From: Enterobacteriaceae bacterium LSJC7 | Lineage (GTDB): Bacteria; Pseudomonadota; Gammaproteobacteria; Enterobacterales; Enterobacteriaceae | NCBI GenBank assembly: GCA_000302695.1 | Contig: AMFN01000002.1 | Location: 62,001-126,000 of the forward strand | Length of the DNA stretch: 64,000 bases | Direction: 5' to 3' | Shown: piece after piece, positions 38,323-47,289 of the stretch | Numbering within the stretch: the first letter of the stretch is position 1 | Layout of the letters: every line of letters begins with the position of its first letter | Position numbers and translations under genes: made by a program | The notes under the pieces: model-generated | The model's input: only the letters and a program-made list of their open reading frames with translations | Told to the model about the DNA's origin: nothing | The model's database searches: none

Positions 38323-39036
38323 ATGTTGCGAACTTTAATTGGGTTCTGCGCGCTGTTTTCTTCCTTTTCTGTATTTTCCAGCATCATTATTAACAGCACG
38401 CGCGTTATTTACCCGGAAAGAGCCGGGTTTATTAATGTTCAACTTGTCAACCAAAGCACGTCCACGCATCTGGTGCAGGCATGGATTGATGATGGCGATC
38501 CGGCTAAATCACCGGAAAAAATCCGCGTGCCGTTTAGCCTGACGCCAGCGGTAGCCAAGGTAGAGGCCAACGCAGGGCAGGCGCTGCGCCTGGCGAAACA
38601 GGATGTTTCTGCGCTGCCAAAAGACCGTGAAACGGTGTACTGGCTAAACGTGCTGGATGTGCCGCCAATTCCCGCCGGTGAAGCGGGTACTAATTATTTA
38701 CAGGTCGCGCTGCGCAGCCGTATCAAGCTGTTTTATCGCCCTGAGGGACTGAACGGCGGCGAAAAAATTATCGACAGCCAGCTGTCGGTGAAGAAAAACG
38801 GCACTAAAAGCTGCCTTAACAACGCCTCGCCGTATTACGTCACCGTGGTCAATATTGCGCCATTTCACGGTGAAAACCTGAAAGCACCTATTACCAATAG
38901 CCTGCTTGATGAGACGGCCTTTATTGCGCCATTTAGCTGTCACCCTCTCAATAAAGCAGCGGGCAATGCCAGTAAGTTTCGCCTGTCCCGCATTGATGAC
39001 TTTGGTAGCCACCGTTTTGTGATGACAGGCGAATAA
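38323..39036 (+). CDS. Periplasmic fimbrial chaperone, PapD-type
   Basis: A 237-residue two-domain immunoglobulin-like chaperone. After the signal peptide come SIIINSTRVIYPERAGFINV with the conserved Arg in the cleft, YWLNVLDVPPIP in the F-G region, and RSRIKLFYRPEGLN with the conserved Lys. It binds subunits by donor-strand complementation and hands them to the usher at 39065. Two C-terminal cysteines (CLNN and CHPL) may form a disulfide. Confidence 0.93.
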   Translation: MLRTLIGFCALFSSFSVFSSIIINSTRVIYPERAGFINVQLVNQSTSTHLVQAWIDDGDPAKSPEKIRVPFSLTPAVAKVEANAGQALRLAKQDVSALPKDRETVYWLNVLDVPPIPAGEAGTNYLQVALRSRIKLFYRPEGLNGGEKIIDSQLSVKKNGTKSCLNNASPYYVTVVNIAPFHGENLKAPITNSLLDETAFIAPFSCHPLNKAAGNASKFRLSRIDDFGSHRFVMTGE

Positions 39037-39064
39037 CTGCGCTGTGTAAAAAACAGGAGTTGAT

Positions 39065-41527
39065 GTGAAAACTGTAATCGCCGGGAGAATAAAAAAAGTA
39101 GTTTTGCTGAATGCGATTACGCTTGCGCTCTGGCCACTACAGGGTGCAGCGGAAAGTTTCAACAGCAGCCTGCTGATAGGGCACTCTGCCGATATGGACT
39201 GGGATAATAAAGCCATTGTCGTGGCGCCCGGACTCTATGACATGGATATTTATATCGACGACGAATGGAAGGGAAAGTTTGCCATCCACACCGGCGATGA
39301 AAACAATCCCACTCTTAAAATTAAAAAGCGTGAAGCATTGCAGTTGGGTATTTCAGGGCTGGATGCGCTTAAAAAATACCATGACGATGATTACGTCGAT
39401 ATTAATGCCATATTGCACGGTGGGACGTACAAGCTAAACACCGGCGAGATGCGTCTGGATTTGCTTATCCCGCAGGCCTGGGTGATGCGCAACGATCGCA
39501 ACTGGGTCGCACCGGAGCGTTGGGAGCGCGGCGTCAATGGTCTGTATACCAACTATAACGTTAACGCCTGGACCATGAGTGAAAAGGGGCCGGGTGGCTC
39601 GCGTAATGACAGCGTGTTTCTGGGACTGAACAGCGGCCTGAACCTCTGGGGTTGGCATTTTATTGACAACTCCACACTACAGCGTGACAGCCACAGCAAA
39701 AGCCGTTGGGATACGTCGTCACGCTACGTCGAGCGCCCGGTTGTGGCACTGACTTCTCGCATCAGCGTCGGTGATATGTACAGTAGCTCTGACTACTTTG
39801 ACAATATCTCCTTTCGCGGTGTGCGTCTGATGAAAGACAAGCAGATGCTGCCGGACAAAGATCAGACCTACATGCCGATTATTCGCGGAACCGCGATGGC
39901 CAGTGCCGTGGTGACCGTGCGCCAGGACAACCGCGTGATATCGCAGATTTCTGTGCCGCCAGGGCCGTTTGCTATCCGCGATCTCATGCCGACGGGGTCG
40001 CGCAAAGAGCTGGAAGTGGAAGTGCGCTATGGTCCGGGGAGTGCGGAAACCTTCACCGTGCCGTTTGCCACGATTTCAAGCATGCTGCGTCCCGGAACAG
40101 ACGACTTTATGCTCAACCTTGGGCGGGTTCGCATGCGTGGCGTTGATGACGACAGCGTGTTTTTCCAGGGCGACTATAGCCGCGGCATCAACAACTACTG
40201 GACGCTGTTTAGTGGGACTACGCTTTCTAAAGATTACCAGTCACTGCTGGTAGGCAGCGCATTCTCCATCCCGACGATAGGGTCAGTGAGTGCCAATGTT
40301 GAGCAGTCACGCTATAAGTTGAACAGCACACAGCGCAGCGGTGAAAAGTATTCGCTGGCGTGGAGTAAATTCCTGCCAACGCGCACCAACATTACTCTGG
40401 CTTCCTGGTACTACCGCACCCGTGACTATGCCGCATTTCAGGATTACATCCTGGACAGGCAAAACCAGGATATTTTGCCGCGCAGTAGCCGCAGCAGCAG
40501 GCAGGCTTTTAGTTTGTCGCTAAGCCAGCCGCTGGGCGAAAACGGTGGCCGTCTGAGCATTGATGCCTGGCTGCGTCAGTACCGAGACAGTCGCCCGGAT
40601 ACGCGCCAGTATTCAGCGGGCTACAGCAATAGCTTTCGTTCAATGTTTTATTCCGTCTCGGTAGGGCGCAGTGAGTTTACCAACGGCAGTGGGAATAACG
40701 CCACGCGTCGAAGTGAAGATACCGTGAATGTTGCGTTGACGGTGCCATTATCGCTGTTTGACCGCCCTGCAAGCATTCATGCTCGCAGCTATTTCAAAGA
40801 CGGCAGCTATGCGTCATCCGGCGTGGGACTGAGCAGTTCCACAAACCTGGTGGACTACAGCCTGGAGCTGTCACACGACAACAATTACCACACGCGTTCG
40901 GCCGATTTGTATACCAGCTGGAAAACCCAGTACGCCCATCTGAATGTTGGCGTTACTGAGGCCAGCGACTACCGCCAGGGTAGTGTCGGGGCAACGGGCA
41001 GCGTGCTGGCCTGGCGTGGTGGTGTGCTGGCAAGCCCGGAAACCGGCGATAACTTTGTGATTATCGACGCACCGGGCGTAAAAGGCGCACGCGTTAACAG
41101 CAGTGACGAAACCCGTACCAACGGTCGGGGGCAGGCGCTGGTATCTGGTGCGGTGGCTTATCGCATGAATGACTATTACCTGGAGCAGGACGGAACGCGC
41201 ACCGACAACGCCGAGGTGCTGGGCAATATTGCCCATGTCGCTCCCTACGCAGGCAGTATTTCACGTGTGACCTACCGTACCGATACGCGCCGGTTGTTCA
41301 TTTATGACCTTCAGCGTATTGACGGTACGCCGCTTGGCTTTGGCTCACCGATTTATAACGCAAAAGGCGAAGAGCTGGGCTTTGTTGGGCAGGGCAGCCA
41401 GGCCTTTGTAAAAGCCGATGCGCCACCGTCAGTGCTAATTGTGGATAAAAAGCAGCCTTGCCAGGTATCTAAACCGTCAACCAGCAGTGTGAATGTTTGT
41501 CGCCCTGTAGGCAGCAAAGGTAAATAA
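39065..41527 (+). CDS. Outer-membrane fimbrial usher, FimD-type
   Basis: An 820-residue usher with the full domain set: signal peptide to about 30, N-terminal domain starting ESFNSSLLIGHSADMDW, barrel and plug (GVNGLYTNYNVNA, RGVRLMKDKQMLPD, PPGPFAIRDLMP) and the C-terminal domains (DGTPLGFGSPIYNAKGEELG) ending with two cysteines. It secretes and orders subunits. Start is GTG at 39065, 6 bases after AGGAG; the ATG at 39063 runs straight into a stop. Unlike the orphan usher at 29443 it has both ends needed for function. Confidence 0.93.
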   Translation: MKTVIAGRIKKVVLLNAITLALWPLQGAAESFNSSLLIGHSADMDWDNKAIVVAPGLYDMDIYIDDEWKGKFAIHTGDENNPTLKIKKREALQLGISGLDALKKYHDDDYVDINAILHGGTYKLNTGEMRLDLLIPQAWVMRNDRNWVAPERWERGVNGLYTNYNVNAWTMSEKGPGGSRNDSVFLGLNSGLNLWGWHFIDNSTLQRDSHSKSRWDTSSRYVERPVVALTSRISVGDMYSSSDYFDNISFRGVRLMKDKQMLPDKDQTYMPIIRGTAMASAVVTVRQDNRVISQISVPPGPFAIRDLMPTGSRKELEVEVRYGPGSAETFTVPFATISSMLRPGTDDFMLNLGRVRMRGVDDDSVFFQGDYSRGINNYWTLFSGTTLSKDYQSLLVGSAFSIPTIGSVSANVEQSRYKLNSTQRSGEKYSLAWSKFLPTRTNITLASWYYRTRDYAAFQDYILDRQNQDILPRSSRSSRQAFSLSLSQPLGENGGRLSIDAWLRQYRDSRPDTRQYSAGYSNSFRSMFYSVSVGRSEFTNGSGNNATRRSEDTVNVALTVPLSLFDRPASIHARSYFKDGSYASSGVGLSSSTNLVDYSLELSHDNNYHTRSADLYTSWKTQYAHLNVGVTEASDYRQGSVGATGSVLAWRGGVLASPETGDNFVIIDAPGVKGARVNSSDETRTNGRGQALVSGAVAYRMNDYYLEQDGTRTDNAEVLGNIAHVAPYAGSISRVTYRTDTRRLFIYDLQRIDGTPLGFGSPIYNAKGEELGFVGQGSQAFVKADAPPSVLIVDKKQPCQVSKPSTSSVNVCRPVGSKGK

Positions 41528-41529
41528 AG

Positions 41530-42717
41530 ATGAAAAAGCTATTACTGATATTAATGATGGCGATAGCCGGGCTGGGGCCAACGCTTGCGCATGCTCAGGA
41601 TGTATCGGATCTACAGGACATCGAAGATGACGGGCAGCTGCGAGCCGACTCCTGTCGCCCTTATAACCCGCTGTGGAAAAGAAAGCGTGTTCAGGAATCG
41701 AGGAAATCGCTGGAGCTTTCCACGGCGTTCATGAATAAAAAGGTGGTTGAACGCACCTGGACGACCAGCTGGGCGGGCAAGATGACCTGTTACGGTACCG
41801 GGAACAATGTGTACCTGTTCCCGGCGTTTAACAATGGTCCGCTTTTCGTGCATTTTGTTGACACTAATAGCGACAGTAGCTACTGGATTCGATTTGATAT
41901 CACGGTGACCGGGCCAGAGAAACTGCGGGTTAAGGGCGGCTATCTGAACAATGTGTTCCGTCTTGGTAATTACCAGACCACGTACAAACTCAGGGCTGAG
42001 TTGCTGGATGAGCCGCCAGGTTCCGAAGCGGATTTTCGCACCAAAAGCATTGCCAGCGGTATCCTTAACATAGTGCCAATGGTGATGAGCGGTGACGGTG
42101 GCGCGGATTATACGTTTGGCAGCGGTAGCTCAAAGCAGACTTACGGGGAAGAGGCATGGGCTGCCATGATAAGCGACACCCCCGCCAGCGGCTGGAATAC
42201 CAAACACTATGTGGCATTTGAAACCCTGAGCGTGCAGTTTTCACCGAACCAGACCACCTGTTCGCTGGCGCACGATGTCACCGTGATGATGCCACCTGTG
42301 ACACTTGCCGCGCTTAAGCAGAACAGCCGAGGTCAGGGCGGTGAGAAGTCTTTCACCCTGCCAATTATTTGCCGTAACCCGGTTAACACCAGAACGGCGA
42401 CCCGCTCCATTACCGCGTGGATTGCCAGTAACGACGTGGTCGGTGACGACGATACCGGCGAGATTATGATAAACGATGACTCAGATGAAGAAGGCGTGGG
42501 CGTATCGTTGCGTAAACCCAACGGCGAACGAATCATTATTGCCAACGGCATCGGGCCGCAAAATGGCGCAACACCGCTGCTGACTATCCAAAGTCATAGC
42601 CCTACCGAAGGACGCTACAACATTCCGTTGGTGGCATATTACCAGGTTTTTGACCGCAAGATATTGTCTACCGGCCACGTTATTGCAACCGCGCAGGTTA
42701 TGTTTGGCTACGACTAA
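41530..42717 (+). CDS. Putative two-domain fimbrial tip adhesin
   Basis: A 395-residue secreted protein (signal peptide to about residue 22). The N-terminal part (to about 235) has a possible disulfide pair (DSCRPYN, MTCYG) and no recognised lectin fold. The C-terminal part begins near NQTTCSLAHDVTVMMPPVTL, holds the pilin disulfide with LPIICRNP, and ends with AQVMFGYD, a pilin donor-strand terminus. Length and last position in the operon point to a tip adhesin. It is 2 bases after the usher. The ligand is unknown. Confidence 0.8.
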   Translation: MKKLLLILMMAIAGLGPTLAHAQDVSDLQDIEDDGQLRADSCRPYNPLWKRKRVQESRKSLELSTAFMNKKVVERTWTTSWAGKMTCYGTGNNVYLFPAFNNGPLFVHFVDTNSDSSYWIRFDITVTGPEKLRVKGGYLNNVFRLGNYQTTYKLRAELLDEPPGSEADFRTKSIASGILNIVPMVMSGDGGADYTFGSGSSKQTYGEEAWAAMISDTPASGWNTKHYVAFETLSVQFSPNQTTCSLAHDVTVMMPPVTLAALKQNSRGQGGEKSFTLPIICRNPVNTRTATRSITAWIASNDVVGDDDTGEIMINDDSDEEGVGVSLRKPNGERIIIANGIGPQNGATPLLTIQSHSPTEGRYNIPLVAYYQVFDRKILSTGHVIATAQVMFGYD

Positions 42718-42742
42718 GAGGTAATTGCGGATAGTGCATAAC

Positions 42743-42770
42743 AAAAAGGACGCCATCAGGCGTCCTTTTT
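42743..42770. terminator. Bidirectional terminator between adhesin and EAL genes
   Basis: AAAAAGGACGCC-atca-GGCGTCCTTTTT, a 12-bp perfect stem with tetraloop, placed between convergent genes. Confidence 0.92.
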
Positions 42771-42791
42771 GCGTGCTGCCCGCCATCAGAG

Positions 42792-43439
42792 TCAGGCCTG
42801 GATACGCACTTCCGGCCACAAATACCCCTGCCCCAGATTCGCTTTTGAGCGCTGTGCAGTAAGGTAGTCTTCTTTATTTTCAATGCCTTCAACCAGAGTA
42901 ATCGCCCCAAACTGGCGTGCCCGACGCACGTTATCGGCAAGAGCCAGCGGTGAGCGGCGGCAGAGGTGAAACTCCTCATGGTCGATTTTGACGCCATCAA
43001 AAAACCAGCCCAGACGCGACAGCTCCTCATCATATTGTGGGCGATAGTCGTCAAGCCATAGCTTCACACCGCCCTGGCGCAGGGTACGTAAGCCATCACG
43101 TAAGCGCGTCATGTCATGCTCGTTCAGCCCGGCGAGATTTTCCGGGTCCTGCAACTCAAGCATACTGTGCCGGGCCTGGGGCAGCAGTTGTTTAACCAGT
43201 TCGGGAGTAGACACAGCCGCGATGGTTAAATTGAGGAACATCTTTTTTTCTTCAAACAGCGGGGCGAGGTGCTCGAATTGCCACTGCCAGATATTAACCA
43301 GATCTGTATTATCAAGCGCCTGAAACCACTGTGCATAATTGGTTGAATCAGGTATTTCAGATAATACTTCATAACCGTATTTTTCGGCATTGTGCAAAAG
43401 CATAATAGGTTGCAGGCGAAAGGTTTTAATACCATTCAT
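42792..43439 (-). CDS. EAL-domain cyclic-di-GMP phosphodiesterase
   Basis: A 215-residue single-domain EAL protein. The signature is EVL (GYEVLSE). Other catalytic positions are present: Asn in FLNLTI, Glu in MLELQD, the Asp pair in LWLDDY, Lys in VKIDHEEF, Glu in LVEGIE and Gln in GQGYLWP, so hydrolysis of c-di-GMP is expected. It has no membrane or sensor domain. Placement next to a fimbrial operon recalls MrkJ of Klebsiella type 3 fimbriae, which lowers fimbrial expression. That parallel is inference. Confidence 0.87.
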   Translation of the reverse strand: MNGIKTFRLQPIMLLHNAEKYGYEVLSEIPDSTNYAQWFQALDNTDLVNIWQWQFEHLAPLFEEKKMFLNLTIAAVSTPELVKQLLPQARHSMLELQDPENLAGLNEHDMTRLRDGLRTLRQGGVKLWLDDYRPQYDEELSRLGWFFDGVKIDHEEFHLCRRSPLALADNVRRARQFGAITLVEGIENKEDYLTAQRSKANLGQGYLWPEVRIQA

Positions 43440-43768
43440 TTTACTATCCTTAAAATAGAGCAGCTCCTGAGAATCTACCAGGCGTGCCTCATGAAGGGAC
43501 GTGAATGCAATGTGCTTGCTATTTTCGTAATCGATTTTAATTGCGTGCGTGATTAGTAGGTAGTTACATGTTTTGCATGGTTGTTTATAGTTTTTTATTC
43601 TGTTTTTTTAATGTAAATTAGTTTTTATATCTGGGTTGTGCGGTGGTGTTGGCCTGGCGGTCACGGTAAAATTATCAACCAGACATACAGCAATAAAATA
43701 GTCGCCACACAGGCGTTATTGCCTTGTTTGCGTCTGGGATTACTCATCCGCCAGAAAATATTGGGACA
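43440..43768. other. AT-rich divergent promoter region
   Basis: About 330 bases between the EAL gene and the winged-helix regulator. It is the most AT-rich part nearby (43540-43640 is rich in T-runs) and would suit H-NS binding. No gene is seen. Confidence 0.55.
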
Positions 43769-44605
43769 ATGAAACGAGTTTATATTATTAATGATGCGCT
43801 ATTTTTTGATGAGTCAGCGCAGACGTTGTCATTGAATGGCGAACCAGAAAACACACTGCAATTGCCGTGTCCAGCAGTAAGATTGCTTAGCGAACTCATT
43901 AAAAATAATGGCGTCTTACTTTGTCGTGAAGATATTTTGCATAATGTCTGGGAAGCCTATGGCTTTCGTGCGTCTAACAGTAACTTAAATAATTATTTAA
44001 GTATTTTGCGCAAACAAATTGCGGCGCTCGATCCTGAAGCCAATATTATTACGACGTTGCCAAAACAGGGTGTGGTTTTTAACGCAGAAGTCAGGTTGAT
44101 TAGCGAGACGCAAGAGGGTACGTCGCCGTGCACGCCTGCGCCCGTCAGGAATGAACTGGCACCAGTCGAAGAACAACCGGTGGCGGAAGCGGCGCTGGGC
44201 GAGGTGATTTGCGCAACAAAACCGCTGTTGCGCAACCGTTGTACGCAAGGCCTGACGTTGAGCCTGGTATTAGGGGTTGCTGTATTACTGGGGTTCTGGG
44301 GCTATTCGTTTTTCCAGCACCAGCGCTTTTCTGAGATAACGCTGCTGCCTCTGCCGTCAAAGGGCAAGTGCCACTTTTATGTTCTGCCGGGCAGCAAGCT
44401 CGCGGCAGGCCAGGCGCAGGAAGTCCTCACGAAACTGGACGTGTCTTTGGACTGTAACAGCCAGCCAATAGACGTGTTCGTTGGCTATGGCAATGATGCC
44501 AACCACAGCCGACATATGGCCTTTGTTTCCTGGTGTTTGCGTGAAGCAGACAGACGCTACAGCCGCTGTGAAAACGTAAAACAGCAGTCGTGGGGCGAAA
44601 GATGA
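43769..44605 (+). CDS. MarT/YqeI-like membrane winged-helix regulator, copy 1
   Basis: A 278-residue ToxR/CadC-type regulator. The N-terminal OmpR-like winged helix covers about 1-108 (REDILHNVWEAYGFRASNSN, LNNYLSILRKQ, ITTLPKQGVVFNAEV). A polar linker leads to one membrane helix (about 162-182, LSLVLGVAVLLGFWGYSFF) and a periplasmic tail with four cysteines. The frame is open from 43724; the ATG at 43769 matches the family start. The next gene overlaps by ATGA. Salmonella MarT and E. coli YqeI have this plan and are paired with FidL/YqeJ. Control of the neighbouring fimbriae is likely but inferred. Confidence 0.82.
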   Translation: MKRVYIINDALFFDESAQTLSLNGEPENTLQLPCPAVRLLSELIKNNGVLLCREDILHNVWEAYGFRASNSNLNNYLSILRKQIAALDPEANIITTLPKQGVVFNAEVRLISETQEGTSPCTPAPVRNELAPVEEQPVAEAALGEVICATKPLLRNRCTQGLTLSLVLGVAVLLGFWGYSFFQHQRFSEITLLPLPSKGKCHFYVLPGSKLAAGQAQEVLTKLDVSLDCNSQPIDVFVGYGNDANHSRHMAFVSWCLREADRRYSRCENVKQQSWGER

Positions 44606-45060
44606 AGTATCTCTATGCGGCATTGATTGTGCTGGTTCTTGGCGGTGCGGGAGTACTGTTTGCTCGTGCACCGGCAGAGCTGATGTTGCGTTGTGAAGCT
44701 GAGCTACGTCAGACCGTCAATAATACCCAGACACAGGTTACGATGGATGCATCAGCAACGATATTTATGATGAAGAATGGCGAAGGATTTGTGAATCTTT
44801 ACGGCGTTCTGATTGGTGATGATGAACAGAAGTGGATAGTCAACCGTAAGGTGGCTTTTTTCTGGACTTATCATCGCGAAAACCGGCTCTATGATGTCAC
44901 CATTCGCCAGGTCGAAATTAAAAATGTACTCGACCGTGCGCCTGAAAATTTAATGTCAATGATTTATACACCGCGTTTTAGCATGGAAGTTCAGCGCGTT
45001 GGGAATAACGGGTTGTTAATGCGCGGAATTTCCAGTCCCTGGTTTATTTGCCAGGAGTGA
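44602..45060 (+). CDS. FidL/YqeJ-like membrane protein, copy 1
   Basis: A 152-residue protein with one N-terminal membrane helix (about 4-23, YLYAALIVLVLGGAGVLF) and a periplasmic domain. The ATG at 44602 overlaps the regulator stop (ATGA). Features shared with the second copy at 54643 are an early Cys (MLRCEAEL), RLYDVTIRQVE near the middle, and an end with Pro-x-x-x-Cys (SPWFICQE). FidL-like proteins accompany MarT-type regulators and may tune their periplasmic sensing; no activity has been assigned. Confidence 0.75.
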   Translation: MKYLYAALIVLVLGGAGVLFARAPAELMLRCEAELRQTVNNTQTQVTMDASATIFMMKNGEGFVNLYGVLIGDDEQKWIVNRKVAFFWTYHRENRLYDVTIRQVEIKNVLDRAPENLMSMIYTPRFSMEVQRVGNNGLLMRGISSPWFICQE

Positions 45061-45075
45061 TTTTAATTATTTTTA

Positions 45076-45192
45076 ATGGTTATTGCGCAGGCCTGGCGCT
45101 TGCAAGGGCTGATCTTTCTGTGCGCAATATATGGCCAAATTGCTCTTATTATCTATTCTCTTTTACAGGCTGAATGGCTTTTGTCTGAATAA
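45076..45192 (+). CDS. Possible 38-residue membrane microprotein
   Basis: A short frame, MVIAQAWRLQGLIFLCAIYG continuing QIALIIYSLLQAEWLLSE, would form one membrane helix. It lies 15 bases past the FidL-like gene. The only purine-rich site (CAGGAG, 45051-45056) is about 20 bases upstream, too far for normal initiation, so translation is uncertain. Confidence 0.35.
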   Translation: MVIAQAWRLQGLIFLCAIYGQIALIIYSLLQAEWLLSE

Positions 45193-45307
45193 GGGATTTA
45201 CTCGCAGACATCTTGATGTTTGTCCGGGCTGCTTATTCTTTTTTTAAAGAATAAGCAGTATTCACTGTAATGCAGGAACGTACAGTTATTAAAAGGGAGC
45301 ATAAAGG

Positions 45308-45826
45308 ATGCGCAAAGCACTATACCTTGTTACCCGTGATAATTACCTGATTTATGGGTTGAAACAGACACTTTCACAAATGCAGGTTGAACCTATTACC
45401 CTGGAGCTGCTTGCACCGAAAGATTGCCAGAAAATTGCCAGTGCCCACAGTAAATATGACCTTATTTATTTAATGGGTGATGCAGATATTCTGCGTTTTA
45501 TTCATTTTCATTATTCTGCACTGAACATTGTTCAGATACCGCCGCAATGTCGCCCGGATGAACTGTCTGATTTTATACAGCAGAGCGCACGCAAAAATGC
45601 GCGTGAGCGCGAATTTTATATTGATAGCGGAATGAGCCTTTTCACCCGTCGCGAAGAAGAGATACTGCGTTGCCTGCAAAAGGGCATGGCACCGTGTGAT
45701 ATTGCTCGTAAAATTCAGCGTTCCGAAAAGACCGTCAGCCACTATAAACGGCTGATTATGGAGAAAACGGGCTGTAAATCGCATATCCAGCTTATTGAGT
45801 TGCTGCACAGTTCACCTGTGGCGTAA
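45308..45826 (+). CDS. LuxR-type HTH regulator of the YqeH kind, copy 1
   Basis: A 172-residue protein. The first 100 residues resemble a degenerate receiver without a clear phosphoacceptor Asp pocket. The C-terminal LuxR helix-turn-helix spans about 111-160 (FTRREEEILRCLQKGMAPCD, EKTVSHYKRLIMEKTGCKS). Size and motif match the copy at 56285-56803, also 172 residues. AAAGGGAGC precedes the ATG. It completes the three-gene regulatory set beside the fimbrial operon. Its target is not known. Confidence 0.78.
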   Translation: MRKALYLVTRDNYLIYGLKQTLSQMQVEPITLELLAPKDCQKIASAHSKYDLIYLMGDADILRFIHFHYSALNIVQIPPQCRPDELSDFIQQSARKNAREREFYIDSGMSLFTRREEEILRCLQKGMAPCDIARKIQRSEKTVSHYKRLIMEKTGCKSHIQLIELLHSSPVA

Positions 45827-45855
45827 CGCGCCTTGCCTGATGCGCAACGCCACTT

Positions 45856-46992
45856 TCAGGCATCGCTGTGACAGGGCGCTTCCCACAACCGACAGTGTTC
45901 GCGTACCAGCTCTGAGAGCGTCGTGTTCTGCCCCATAAAACGGCGGATGCGCAAAGCATCGCTGTCGGCGTGTACAACCTGCTCGCCAATCGCCGCCAGC
46001 GCATCGGCAATCCCGTATTGTTGCGCACAGTGTTGCAGCCGTGGCAGGGTAGCGAGAATATCCTCGCCGATGCTGCGCTGCCCCGAGCGGGCATCGGTAA
46101 CCGTGCCTTCCAGCCCGTAGCGGCTGGCCTGGAAGCGATTCCAGGGGTAGAGCAAATAATCCTCACTGCCGGGCATAAAAGGGCGCTCGCTAATGAGCCA
46201 GCAGGCCAGCGCCTGAATGTAGCCGGCGATATTCAGCGCCCGCGTTAGCGTCAGCGGCGTATCCATCAATCGTACTTCCACTGTACCAAACGCCGGACTG
46301 GGGCGAATGTCCCAGTGCAAGTCCTTCATTCCTTCCACCATTCCCGTGCTTTCCAGCCGCTGGTACAGCGCCGAAAACTCATGCCAGTTGCGGCTAAATG
46401 GCGCGTGGCCGTTATCCGGGAACGCGCAAAACATATTCAGGCGCGAGGAGGCAAAACCGGTATCGGCCCCCTGAAGCCAGGGAGACGAGGCTGACAGGGC
46501 GATAAAATGTGGCACATAGCGCCCCAGCGCATGCATCAGCCAGACCGCGTCGTCGCCGTTTGCGCAACCAATGTGCACGTGTTGGCCGAATACCGTGGCC
46601 TGCTGTACCAGATAGGCGAAGCGCTCCAGATGGCGGGCGTAGCGCGGATTGTCACATACCTGCTGGCGTTGCCATTTTTGAAACGGATGGGTGCCGCCGC
46701 CACAGATAGCCAGACCGTGCTCATGGGCGCTGGCACAGACCAGAGCCGAGAGCGCCTGTAGCTGCTCGCGTGCCTCGTCCAGGTGACGACAAACGCCCGT
46801 TGACACTTCCAGCATGCTTTCAGTGATGTCGTGTTTTACCTCGCCTTTACCTTGCTCGACACGGTCGCGGCAGGCTGCTATCAGGCGGGATGAGTCCTGG
46901 CTTAAATCACAGGCAGGAGGATTGACGACCTGTAACTCCAGCTCAATACCCAGAGTAAACGGCGTGGATGCGGTGAAAGTGGGTAGCGACAT
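45856..46992 (-). CDS. ybdK: Carboxylate-amine ligase YbdK
   Basis: A 378-residue member of the glutamate-cysteine ligase 2 family, close to E. coli YbdK (372). Seen motifs: LGIELELQVV at the start, ESMLEVSTGV, GGTHPFQKWQ, FGQHVHIGC and VEVRLMDTP, which hold the ATP and metal site. E. coli YbdK has weak gamma-glutamylcysteine ligase activity in vitro; its real substrate is unsettled. Downstream it converges with the LuxR-type gene with only 29 bases between them. Confidence 0.93.
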   Translation of the reverse strand: MSLPTFTASTPFTLGIELELQVVNPPACDLSQDSSRLIAACRDRVEQGKGEVKHDITESMLEVSTGVCRHLDEAREQLQALSALVCASAHEHGLAICGGGTHPFQKWQRQQVCDNPRYARHLERFAYLVQQATVFGQHVHIGCANGDDAVWLMHALGRYVPHFIALSASSPWLQGADTGFASSRLNMFCAFPDNGHAPFSRNWHEFSALYQRLESTGMVEGMKDLHWDIRPSPAFGTVEVRLMDTPLTLTRALNIAGYIQALACWLISERPFMPGSEDYLLYPWNRFQASRYGLEGTVTDARSGQRSIGEDILATLPRLQHCAQQYGIADALAAIGEQVVHADSDALRIRRFMGQNTTLSELVREHCRLWEAPCHSDA

Positions 46993-47080
46993 AGCGATTC
47001 CCTCCTGCGGCTTTCTCTTCAGTATAAACGACCCTGACCGTACAACCGCTTACCCAGCTGTGGATCCCTTCGCCTCACTT

Positions 47081-47096
47081 ACTGGCCCAACCAATT
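47081..47096. promoter_or_regulatory. Upstream LldR-type operator
   Basis: ACTGGCCCAACCAATT resembles the LldR half-site pattern TTGGT-N3-ACCAA. An identical 16-mer lies 123 bases downstream. E. coli LldR uses two operators flanking the lldP promoter, so this pair fits well. Confidence 0.75.
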
Positions 47097-47203
47097 GGCG
47101 GGCGATTTGCCTTGCCTGTCGCATAACACAAAAAAGCGAAACAAACAGGTTGTGTTTGGTTAACAATATATTAACTATTTGTTGCCATCGTACTCACAGC
47201 ACA

Positions 47204-47219
47204 ACTGGCCCAACCAATT
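47204..47219. promoter_or_regulatory. Downstream LldR-type operator
   Basis: A second exact copy of ACTGGCCCAACCAATT, 70 bases before the lldP start. The promoter lies between the two copies, allowing repression by looping. Confidence 0.75.
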
Positions 47220-47289
47220 AAGACGGCGTCATCGCACAAGGAATGCCGCGTGTTCGGGCTGATAACAACGAATAACCTGGAGAATTTAC

